Under the pieces are notes generated by a model, which worked only from the letters and a program-made list of their open reading frames with translations, made no database searches and was not told the origin of the DNA. A program made the position numbers and the translations under genes. A stretch of DNA of 64,000 nt. Source: an uncultured Dehalococcoidia bacterium. Its GTDB lineage: Bacteria; Chloroflexota; Dehalococcoidia; Lucifugimonadales; CATOSD01. The stretch spans positions 1,044,442-1,108,441 of the forward strand of contig CATOSD010000002.1 in the NCBI GenBank assembly GCA_951812395.1, written 5' to 3'. Of this stretch, positions 57,898-64,000 are shown piece after piece (position 1 is the first letter of the stretch; every line of letters begins with the position of its first letter).

Positions 57898-58779
57898 ATG
57901 CCCAAGAGAATCAACAGGGCCATCGAACTACTGGAGCAGGGGCAGCCCGTCTACTATACGGGCGCTCACGACGTGTCTTACGAAGGCGGCAAGGCAATAG
58001 CCCACACGTGGGCCGATTACATCGCATTGGAGATGGAGCACGGCGCCTTCGACATGCGGGGCCTCGGCGACTTCATGCGCGGACTCGTCGACGGCGGGCC
58101 CACCAGGAGCGGCCACCGCACACCCACCGTGGTGATAACGCTGCCGCTGGACGGATCCGGCGAGGACGTGGTGCGGGCCAACGCCTGGATGTTCCGGCAG
58201 GCGCTCGCGCGGGGCGTCCACGGTGTTCTGCTCTGCCACGCGGAGACGCCAGGAGCAGTGCGGGCTTTCGTCGAGGCGTGTCGTTATCCGTTCAACACCG
58301 CGGGCGTCGGGGATTCGCTCGGCGAAGGAAGGCGCGGCGGTGGCGGCCAGGCGTCCGCGGCGCAGATGTGGGGGCTGAGCGTGGCCGACTACCTGGCGAA
58401 GGCCGACCCGTGGCCGCTGAATCCCGACGGCGAACTGCTGCTCGGCCTGAAGATCGAGAACAGGCGCGCTCTGGAGAACTGCGAGGACACGGCCCGCGTG
58501 CCCGGAATCTCGTTCGCGGAGTGGGGGCCGGGCGACATGGGAATGTCGCTAGGTTACGCCGATGCGCACGACCCGCCCTACCCGCCGGACATGGTTGCGG
58601 CGCGACAGCGCGTGAAGGCGGCGTGCGAGGCAGCGGGGCTGTACTTCCTGAACGCCGTGAACGACGACAACGTACGCGGCATGATCGACGAGGGAGTCAT
58701 GTTCTGCGCCACCGGACGCAGCGGGGAGTCCGCCGCCGTGCTGGGCCGCGCCCACACCGGGCGCACGATGCCGGTATAA
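57898..58779 (+). CDS. HpcH/HpaI aldolase/citrate lyase family protein
   Basis: 293 aa TIM barrel. YYTGAHDVSYEGG start, ADYIALEMEHGAFDMR (the EMEH metal region), GVHGVLLCHAETPGAVRAFVEACRYPF, GLKIENRRALEN (metal Glu) and ISFAEWGPGDMGMSLGY (metal Asp) match class II pyruvate aldolases of the HpaI group that split 2-oxo-4-hydroxy acids. The N-terminal and loop regions are longer than in E. coli HpaI. RBS GAGGAGC precedes ATG. It follows the phosphoesterase by 73 bp. Confidence 0.88.
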   Translation: MPKRINRAIELLEQGQPVYYTGAHDVSYEGGKAIAHTWADYIALEMEHGAFDMRGLGDFMRGLVDGGPTRSGHRTPTVVITLPLDGSGEDVVRANAWMFRQALARGVHGVLLCHAETPGAVRAFVEACRYPFNTAGVGDSLGEGRRGGGGQASAAQMWGLSVADYLAKADPWPLNPDGELLLGLKIENRRALENCEDTARVPGISFAEWGPGDMGMSLGYADAHDPPYPPDMVAARQRVKAACEAAGLYFLNAVNDDNVRGMIDEGVMFCATGRSGESAAVLGRAHTGRTMPV

Positions 58780-58785
58780 CGGGGA

Positions 58786-58832
58786 TGTCACACCCAACCT
58801 AGCCTTCCCCCTGTGAGGGGGAATGGACTCTT
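58786..58832. repeat. Dispersed palindromic repeat, type A, copy 5
   Basis: GTCACACCCAACCTAGCCTTCCCCCTGTGAGGGGGAATGGACT in hairpin form (CTTCCCCC / GGGGGAA), between convergent aldolase and HD-domain genes. Likely to double as a terminator. Confidence 0.75.
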
Positions 58833-58840
58833 GGGAAAGC

Positions 58841-59413
58841 TTATTTCTCCAACAGAAGCTGGTTGCGGAACTCGATAGATTCTGGGTGGATTAGACGGCC
58901 CTGGCTCAGGTGGTCGGCGGTTGAGAGCTCGAGGAAGCGCAGCAGAGCGGCGTCCAGGCTTTCCTGCGCCAGCTCGTCGATCTCGTCCAGGTATGGGTAG
59001 CGGTGGGCTTTCTGCGGGTCCAGCTTGTCGGCGAGAAACACCACCTTTGCGACGTCGCCCATGCCACGGTGGCCCGTGGTGTGCCAGCGGACGCTATCCA
59101 GTACCTGGGTGTCGGTAAGTCCGTCGCTCTCGAGTTCCGCCGCGGCAAGCGGGCCGTGGAGCAGTACAGGGAGTCGTCGCTCAATCGCGCTCGGCGCGAT
59201 TCCAATCGCTTTTGATCGCTCGATCAATTCTCCGCCATCGAGCGCGCGGGCCAGGTCGTGCGCAGCGAGTCCCAGGTCCACCAACTCGGCGTCCAGCCCG
59301 TGACGCTGTGCCAGCAACCGCCCGATGTCTCTCACGCGCTCGACGTGGTCTCGCAAACTTGCGGGGAGCGCGTCGAGCCGCGACGATACGCAGAGCGGCA
59401 GCCGGCCAGGCAC
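58841..59413 (-). CDS. HD-domain phosphohydrolase, YqeK-like
   Basis: 190 aa HD protein: LRDHVERVRDIGRLLAQRHGLD (first His), GLAAHDLARALDG (HD pair), LLHGPLAAAELES and VRWHTTGHRGM (further metal histidines), KVVFLADKLDP and YPYLDEIDELA typical of the YqeK family of Ap4A/Ap4-nucleotide hydrolases. It is the last gene of a tight four-gene minus-strand operon. Its GTG start is 6 bp after the HIT stop. Confidence 0.85.
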   Translation of the reverse strand: MPGRLPLCVSSRLDALPASLRDHVERVRDIGRLLAQRHGLDAELVDLGLAAHDLARALDGGELIERSKAIGIAPSAIERRLPVLLHGPLAAAELESDGLTDTQVLDSVRWHTTGHRGMGDVAKVVFLADKLDPQKAHRYPYLDEIDELAQESLDAALLRFLELSTADHLSQGRLIHPESIEFRNQLLLEK

Positions 59414-59419
59414 GTCGGC

Positions 59420-59764
59420 CTAGCCCATCTCGCCGAGCGCCCGGCCCCCGAGCACGTGCAGGTGCAGGTGGTCGATCATCTGGCCGGCGTCGTCGCCCTG
59501 GTTGATGATCAGCCGGTAGCCGTCGGTGTCTACGCCCTCGCGTTGCGCCATCCGGTGCGCGGTCTCAAACATGCCGCCCAGCGGGGAATTGAAATCAGGA
59601 CTCAGATTCGACAGAAACGTGAAGTGGCTCGTCGGTATGACGAGCAGGTGGACCGGCGCCTTGGGGGCGATGTCCCGGATCACGAAGCAGCTATCATCGC
59701 GGTAGAGCACCTCGCTCGGGATCTCGCCGTCGCGAATCTTGCAGAAGATGCAGTCTTGCTCCAT
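59420..59764 (-). CDS. HIT family (Hint-like) nucleotide-binding protein
   Basis: 114 aa histidine triad protein. CIFCKIRDGEIPSEVLYRDD opening, PKAPVHLLVIPTSHF, and the active-site triad HLHLHVLGG with the IDH just before it. Such enzymes hydrolyse nucleoside phosphoramidates or adenylated compounds. Pairing with a YqeK-like Ap4A hydrolase is a sensible partner for dinucleotide clearance. ATG 59764 is 12 bp after the RidA-like stop. Confidence 0.93.
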   Translation of the reverse strand: MEQDCIFCKIRDGEIPSEVLYRDDSCFVIRDIAPKAPVHLLVIPTSHFTFLSNLSPDFNSPLGGMFETAHRMAQREGVDTDGYRLIINQGDDAGQMIDHLHLHVLGGRALGEMG

Positions 59765-59775
59765 GGCGGAAGGCG

Positions 59776-60159
59776 CTACTCCACCACCGCAATCGCCTCG
59801 ACCTCGACGAGGTAGTCGGGGCTCACCAGGTGGGTGTTCATGACGGTGCTGCTTGCGGGGCCGTTCTCGGGAAACACCGCGAGTCGCGCCGCGGCGTATG
59901 CGGGGTAGTCCTCCAGCTTGACCAGGAAGCATGTGATTTTGGTGAGATCGTCCAGCGTTGCGCCGGCGGCCTCCAGGGCCGCCTGTACGTTGCGGAAGCA
60001 CTGGTCGGCCTGGGCGCGGGCGTCGCCCTTCCCCACCAGGTTTCCGTTCTCGTCGGCGGCCACCTGGCCGGAGACGAACACCATGTTGCCGACCCGTGTG
60101 GCGGTGGAAAACCCGCTGGGCTTGTTGTTCGGATGCGGAAAGAAGACCTGTCGAGCCAT
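59776..60159 (-). CDS. RidA (YjgF/YER057c/UK114) family protein
   Basis: 127 aa Rid-fold protein. VFVSGQVAADENGNLVG, QADQCFRNVQAALEAAG, LTKITCFLVKLEDY and YLVEVEAIAVVE match the family. RidA imine deaminases need an Arg in the P-A-R segment; here it reads NGPASSTV, so Ser replaces Arg and normal 2-iminopropanoate deaminase activity is doubtful. It could belong to another Rid subgroup with a different role. It lies between the VOC gene and the HIT gene. Confidence 0.88.
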   Translation of the reverse strand: MARQVFFPHPNNKPSGFSTATRVGNMVFVSGQVAADENGNLVGKGDARAQADQCFRNVQAALEAAGATLDDLTKITCFLVKLEDYPAYAAARLAVFPENGPASSTVMNTHLVSPDYLVEVEAIAVVE

Positions 60160-60190
60160 TGCGACACCCTACCCTTTCGGCGATTTGTTG

Positions 60191-60580
60191 CTAGGAGACC
60201 TCGATCAGCTCAACGCGAACGTCGTCCGGGGCCTTGATGAATGCGATGCGCATGTTGGGGGCGGACTGTATCGGACCCTCCATCAACTCCGCGCCAAGTC
60301 CCTCCAGCCGTGCGATCTCGGCGTCCATATCGTCGACGTCTACGCCGAAGTGTTCGAGTCCCCAGTGGGGAGTGGCGTCGCCGCCGCCCATCTGCTCGGC
60401 GGTGCGGGCTCCGGAGATGTTGACTACCATCCCGCCGGCAGACTCGCAGCGGATGAAGCGGTCACCGAACTTTCTGACGGTGTCGCTGACCAGCTTGAAG
60501 TCGAACGCCTTGACGTACCAGTTAGCGGTCTTTTCGGAGTCCGGAGCCTTCAGGTGTATGTGATTGATTGCGAAAGCCAA
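60191..60580 (-). CDS. VOC (glyoxalase-like) family protein
   Basis: 129 aa from TTG 60580, which has TGGAGG seven bases upstream; the frame runs on to 60655 but those residues are not VOC-like. NHIHLKAPDSEKTANWYVKAFDF, FIRCESAGGMVVNISG, HWGLEHFGVDVDDMDAEIARLEGLG and VRVELIEV form the double beta-alpha-beta module with His and Glu metal ligands. First gene of the four-gene operon. Confidence 0.88.
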   Translation of the reverse strand: MAFAINHIHLKAPDSEKTANWYVKAFDFKLVSDTVRKFGDRFIRCESAGGMVVNISGARTAEQMGGGDATPHWGLEHFGVDVDDMDAEIARLEGLGAELMEGPIQSAPNMRIAFIKAPDDVRVELIEVS

Positions 60581-60662
60581 GTGACGACCTCCATTTCGAG
60601 GTTGCGGGCCGCGCATTGCGCCTGAGCGCCGCCGTACGGCCACGGGTGGCGACATGCTTGAG

Positions 60663-60692
60663 AGCCTATGTTATGCGTCTGCTGGCTGTCAA
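60663..60692 (-). promoter_or_regulatory. Promoter for the VOC-RidA-HIT-HD operon
   Basis: On the minus strand, consensus -35 TTGACA (60687-60692), 18 bp spacer and -10 TAGGCT (60663-60668), the same -10 as the promoter at 54940. Confidence 0.5.
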
Positions 60693-60789
60693 CCGCGGCT
60701 GCGGCGGGCGGCCCGCTCGTGATACAATTGTGCGGTGTCTCGGCCTTGTTTTGGCGGACCAATACTTGGTTCATGGAGGAAGAACCGCA

Positions 60790-61140
60790 ATGCCCATTCT
60801 CAACATCGATGACGTGAATGAAGAGGAGTTGTCTCCCGGCACGAGGCGCTGGGCCATCGTGGATGGAACCAAGGGCGCAGACTCGCTGAGCGTCGGAGAC
60901 CTCACCCTCGCACCCGGTTCGAAAGTTGCCAACCACATTCACCCGACTGAAGAGGCGATGGTGATTCTGGAGGGCGAGCTGGACGCCGTGCTGGGCGATG
61001 ATGTGATTCCGGTCAAGCCGGGACAGACCGTGTTGGCCCCTGCCGGCGTCAGGCACGGATTCGTGAACAAGTCCGGCGCTCCCGCCCGGCTGATGGCCAT
61101 CTTCCCGACGGCCACCATCGAGCGGACACCGGTCGACTAG
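60790..61140 (+). CDS. Cupin domain protein
   Basis: 116 aa single cupin barrel. Motif 1 is ANHIHPTEEAMVILEGELDAV (His, His, Glu) and motif 2 is PAGVRHGFVNKSG (His), all metal ligands present. Could be a small isomerase, dioxygenase or sensor. ATG 60790 has AGGAAGAA upstream. It lies 8 bp before the MBL-fold gene and is probably translated with it. Confidence 0.9.
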   Translation: MPILNIDDVNEEELSPGTRRWAIVDGTKGADSLSVGDLTLAPGSKVANHIHPTEEAMVILEGELDAVLGDDVIPVKPGQTVLAPAGVRHGFVNKSGAPARLMAIFPTATIERTPVD

Positions 61141-61148
61141 GAGAACGT

Positions 61149-62051
61149 ATGGCTGTCTCACTTGACTGGCTGGGCTGCGCGACTTTCAGGCTCTGCGTCG
61201 ACGACCTTACCCTGTATCTGGACGCCTACGTAGACCGTGTGCCCGGCGCGCCGCCTGTCGGCATCTCCGTAGACGATATAGACGTCGCGGACTACGTGCT
61301 GGTGGGACACAGCCACTTCGACCACATCGCGGGAGCCGAGGTTATCGCGGCGAACACGGGCGCGACTGTCATTGGCTCGACGGAGTCGGCGCGGGTGATG
61401 CGGGACGAGGGAGTACCTGAGCTGCAGCTTTGGCAGACCCAGGGCGGCGAACACTTCCGGCTGTCCGACAGCGTGACCGTGCGGACCTACCCCAGCCTTC
61501 ACTCCTGCATCTGGACCGGCGGCGCCGGAGCACCGGGCGAGGTGGTGACGGGCCAGTATTGCCTCACCGAAGACGAGCGTTGGCCGGCGGATGACACGCG
61601 GGACTTTCCGGGGATGATGGCGGCAGTATCGGAGGCTCACCGGGTGGAGCATGGCCGCCCCGCCGTCGGCAGCAACATACATGGCGGGGCTATCGCCTAC
61701 GTCATCGAGACGCCCTACGGCTCCATCTTCTACCACGACACCTCGGGCTGCTGGACCCGCGTGGTGAGCGACCTGCGGCCTGACGTGGCAATTGTGGCGA
61801 TGGCGGGCAGGCCCAACGTGGACGGCGAGCCGCTGCAAGGCTCGCTTGCCAATTTCGTGGGCCGGATGGCGGGGTTCTTGCGGCCTCGCGAGATGTTCCT
61901 GGGCCACCACGACAACTGGATGCCGCCCTCAACGCAGGACATGACCACCGACGAGATGATGGCCCCGGTTCGTGAGGAGCTGGCACGCGTCGAGCCGCGC
62001 TCCACGCTCGTGGAGGTCGGCTACCTGGAGGGCACGCGGCTCTTCGCGTAG
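61149..62051 (+). CDS. MBL-fold metallohydrolase
   Basis: 300 aa metallo-beta-lactamase fold protein. Zinc site VGHSHFDHIAG near residue 55, IGSTESARVM, SIFYHDTSG (Asp ligand) and FLGHHDNWMPP (last His). It resembles UlaG/YycJ-like lactonases and hydrolases more than true beta-lactamases. Tight linkage to the cupin gene suggests joint action on one metabolite. Confidence 0.9.
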   Translation: MAVSLDWLGCATFRLCVDDLTLYLDAYVDRVPGAPPVGISVDDIDVADYVLVGHSHFDHIAGAEVIAANTGATVIGSTESARVMRDEGVPELQLWQTQGGEHFRLSDSVTVRTYPSLHSCIWTGGAGAPGEVVTGQYCLTEDERWPADDTRDFPGMMAAVSEAHRVEHGRPAVGSNIHGGAIAYVIETPYGSIFYHDTSGCWTRVVSDLRPDVAIVAMAGRPNVDGEPLQGSLANFVGRMAGFLRPREMFLGHHDNWMPPSTQDMTTDEMMAPVREELARVEPRSTLVEVGYLEGTRLFA

Positions 62052-62114
62052 GCCGCGCCGCCGCGTGTCAGGTGATCCTGCAGCGTCGAATTGGCGCAAT
62101 ACAGAGGAAGAAAG

Positions 62115-63185
62115 ATGAACGACACAGACGCCGACCTTCAGGTTATCGAGTTCGACGACCCCATCGACGCAATCGAGCGCTGCTACGACTTGGGCTGGAC
62201 CGACGGGCTTCCCGTCGTGCCGCCCACGAGTGAGCGCGTGGGCGCGTTCCTGGACTACGCCGGCCGGCCTGAGGACGAGGTGCTCGGCGGCGTGCCGGAG
62301 CGCAGGCGCGAGGTGACCGTGGGCAAGGCGGCCGCTAACGCGGTGATGGCGGGCTGCCTTCCGGAGCACTTTCCGGTGGTGCTCGCCGCGTGCGAGGCTA
62401 TGGTGGACCCGGTGTTCAATCTTGTCGGCCCTTCCTCCAGCCTGGGCGGGGCGGGAATTCTGCTGATTGTGAACGGCCCCGTGGCCCGGCGGCTCGGTAT
62501 CAACTCGCGAAACAACCTGTTCGGACCGGGCAACCGGGCGAACGCAACCATCGGCAGATCGATCCGGCTGGTCCTGATGAACGCCTGCGCGGCGGTTCCC
62601 GGGCTTTTCGACCGCAGCATACTTGGGCACCCCGGCAAGTACAGCTACTGCATCGCCGAGGCGGAGGATGATACGCACTGGAATCCGCTCCACGTCGAGC
62701 GGGGGTTTGCGCGAGAGGACAGCGCGGTGACGGTATTCGCGTGCGAGGCGCCGCGCCAGGTGCGGACGACAGGTGACCCGGCCGCGATCATCGAGTCAGT
62801 GGCGGACGTGGCCTCCACGATGGGCACGTCGATGTCGACCGTAGGCTCCACGGGGGACGAGTCGTCGATCGTGCGGCGCGGCGAGGTCGCGGTGGTTGTG
62901 TCGGGGGACAGCGAGACCTGGAACGGCTGGAGCAAGGCCGACTTTCGAGAGGCGCTGTACCCCAAGCTGGCGCGCTCGATGTCCGACCTGAGACGGTCCG
63001 GCCACGTGAAGGGAGCGGCGCAGCCCGGCGACGACGAGCGCATGGTGTCGCTGGTTGCATCGCCCGACGATGTGCTCGTCGTGTTCGCCGGCGGCGAGGA
63101 AAACACCATGTGCGGCGTGATGCCGAGCTGGGGTCCCAAGGTGTCGTCCACGGCGGTGACAAGGCGCGTGCGCCCGCCCGCGTAG
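62115..63185 (+). CDS. Uncharacterised protein with GWTDGLPVVPPT motif
   Basis: 356 aa, not assigned to an enzyme family with certainty. CYDLGWTDGLPVVPPTSERV near the N terminus is a motif I recall from uncharacterised proteins of Chloroflexota and Proteobacteria catabolic loci. GKAAANAVMAGCLPEHFPVVLAACEA, GPSSSLGGAGILLIVNGP and NNLFGPGNRANATIGRS follow. A conserved Cys is in MAGCLPEHF and another in YSYCIAEAE. No signal peptide. ATG 62115 (GAGGAAG upstream) is preferred to the frame start at 62091. It sits between the MBL-fold and PxpA-type genes. Confidence 0.8.
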   Translation: MNDTDADLQVIEFDDPIDAIERCYDLGWTDGLPVVPPTSERVGAFLDYAGRPEDEVLGGVPERRREVTVGKAAANAVMAGCLPEHFPVVLAACEAMVDPVFNLVGPSSSLGGAGILLIVNGPVARRLGINSRNNLFGPGNRANATIGRSIRLVLMNACAAVPGLFDRSILGHPGKYSYCIAEAEDDTHWNPLHVERGFAREDSAVTVFACEAPRQVRTTGDPAAIIESVADVASTMGTSMSTVGSTGDESSIVRRGEVAVVVSGDSETWNGWSKADFREALYPKLARSMSDLRRSGHVKGAAQPGDDERMVSLVASPDDVLVVFAGGEENTMCGVMPSWGPKVSSTAVTRRVRPPA

Positions 63186-63238
63186 AGCCTGCCCCGCAAT
63201 CGATGCGGGTCTACGCTGCCCGCTTCGGCCAAATCCTC

Positions 63239-63244
63239 TATAAT
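63239..63244 (+). promoter_or_regulatory. -10 element upstream of the PxpA-type gene
   Basis: Consensus TATAAT. A weak -35 CTGCCC lies 17 bp upstream. It suggests independent transcription of the last gene. Confidence 0.4.
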
Positions 63245-63287
63245 TGTACTTGACCCCGCACCAACCGACGCAAGGAGACCTCCATAC

Positions 63288-64000
63288 ATGGCCAACCGAA
63301 TAGATTTCAACTGCGACATGGGAGAGAGCTACGGTATGCACAAGATGGGCTACGACGAGGACGTCATCAAGCACATAACGTCCGCGAACGTCGCCTGCGG
63401 CTTCCACGCCGGGGACCCCATGTGGATGCGGCACACGGTGCGGCTGGCGGAGGAGCAGGGAGTCGCGATTGGGGCACACCCAAGCTACCCGGACCTGAAC
63501 GGCTTCGGGCGCAGGGACCTGTCGGTTACACCCGAAGAGGCGAAGAACGACGTCGTCTACCAGATAGGGGCTCTGGCGGCCTTCACGGAGTCGAAGAAGC
63601 TCCAGCACGTCAAGCCCCACGGCGCGATGTACAACAAGGCGGTCAACGACGAGCCGCTGGCGCGCGCCATCTGCGAGGCTGTGCTGGAAGTAGACTCCGA
63701 CATGATAATCCTGGCTCTCGCCGGTTCCAGGTGGATCGACATCGCGCGAGATATGGGGCTCAGGGTGGCGCAGGAGATATTCGCCGACCGCGCGCTCAAC
63801 CCCGACGGTACTCTGGTTTCCCGCTCACAGCCCGGCTCGGTTATCCACGACGTCGAGGACGTTCTGGAGCGCAGCATCAGGATGGTGACCGAGGGCAAGG
63901 CGACAGCCATCACCGGTGAGGTCATCGAGGTCCGCGCCGACAGCCTCTGCCTGCACGGGGACACACCTGGGGCTGTGGACATGGCCCGCGCACTCAGGCA
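63288..64000 (+). CDS. pxpA: LamB/YcsF family protein, 5-oxoprolinase subunit A-like (3' end outside window)
   Basis: Open to the window edge after 237 codons. IDFNCDMGESYG, NVACGFHAGDP, GAHPSYPDLNGFGRRDL, VKPHGAMYN, FADRALNPDG and SLCLHGDTPGAV are the ordered hallmarks of the LamB/YcsF family. PxpA works with PxpB and PxpC to open 5-oxoproline to glutamate using ATP; the partner genes would be expected just downstream. Together with the GGT gene at the other end of the window this would fit gamma-glutamyl recycling, but the distance makes that speculative. RBS AAGGAGACC precedes ATG 63288. Confidence 0.9.
   Translation, partial: MANRIDFNCDMGESYGMHKMGYDEDVIKHITSANVACGFHAGDPMWMRHTVRLAEEQGVAIGAHPSYPDLNGFGRRDLSVTPEEAKNDVVYQIGALAAFTESKKLQHVKPHGAMYNKAVNDEPLARAICEAVLEVDSDMIILALAGSRWIDIARDMGLRVAQEIFADRALNPDGTLVSRSQPGSVIHDVEDVLERSIRMVTEGKATAITGEVIEVRADSLCLHGDTPGAVDMARALR

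Noticed and set aside
1..64000. CRISPR arrays, prophage genes, rRNA or replication origin
   Set aside because: No regularly spaced direct repeats, no phage structural or integrase genes, no rRNA segments and no DnaA-box cluster were seen.

Overview
The window is 64 kb of a high-GC bacterial chromosome from what looks like a free-living heterotroph. It holds no rRNA, ribosomal-protein or phage genes. The mix of enzymes is the best clue to its identity: mandelate-racemase/muconate-lactonizing family, gamma-glutamyltransferase, luciferase-like flavin monooxygenase, several amidohydrolases and short-chain dehydrogenases, VOC proteins, an HpcH-type aldolase, a LamB/YcsF protein and orphan solute-binding lipoproteins. 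Such paralog-rich catabolic sets are typical of Chloroflexota of the SAR202/Dehalococcoidia type. That assignment is inference from gene content, not from a marker gene.

Layout. 1-15.5 kb: catabolic genes (enolase-superfamily enzyme, GGT, polysaccharide deacetylase, two tautomerase-superfamily proteins, amidohydrolase, LLM monooxygenase, DUF2442/DUF4160 pair, ThDP enzyme, S9 peptidase, Ldh2-type dehydrogenase, divergent carbamoyltransferase), with an IS5-family element inserted at 4654-5583 and a 0.64 kb non-coding element with terminal inverted repeats at 6708-7350. 15.6-21.1 kb: tRNA-Lys, a methyltransferase, a secreted membrane-anchored protein, two SDRs and an amidohydrolase. 21.2-28.4 kb: a GPP34 domain fused to a cytochrome P450, facing a Rieske oxygenase plus RND/HAE3-type exporter pair; this is the most unusual module and could modify and export a hydrophobic molecule. 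28.6-30.7 kb: an orphan oligopeptide-type binding lipoprotein.

30.7-44.6 kb is a cell-surface polysaccharide locus. On the minus strand lie a GalE-like epimerase, UDP-glucose dehydrogenase and a multi-membrane-span glycosyltransferase. On the plus strand lie an FkbM methyltransferase, six GT4-type glycosyltransferases (two of them a tandem duplication) and a WecC/WbpA-like dehydrogenase. An N-terminal scrap of an asparagine synthetase survives between two of these genes. Genes at 35.3-38.5 kb are visibly more AT-rich than the rest and may be acquired.

44.6-64 kb: a second copy of the inverted-repeat element, a PPC-domain protein, an HsaA-like flavin monooxygenase, a VapBC-type toxin-antitoxin pair with a clear operator, a branched-chain amino acid type binding lipoprotein, an ABC exporter, an MpaB/Lcp-like haem oxygenase, nitroreductase, beta-carbonic anhydrase, cytochrome c lipoprotein, a large coiled-coil protein of unknown function, a PPOX/metallophosphoesterase/aldolase run, a tight four-gene minus-strand operon (VOC, RidA-like, HIT, YqeK-like HD), and finally cupin, MBL-fold, unknown and PxpA-type genes.

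Two genome-scale patterns recur. Small palindromic repeats of three sequence types lie between genes, and two of them encode the C-terminal tails of sugar-nucleotide enzymes. Promoters with a -35 close to TTGACN and a -10 of the form TAGNNT or TATNNT at 16-19 bp spacing precede many transcription units.
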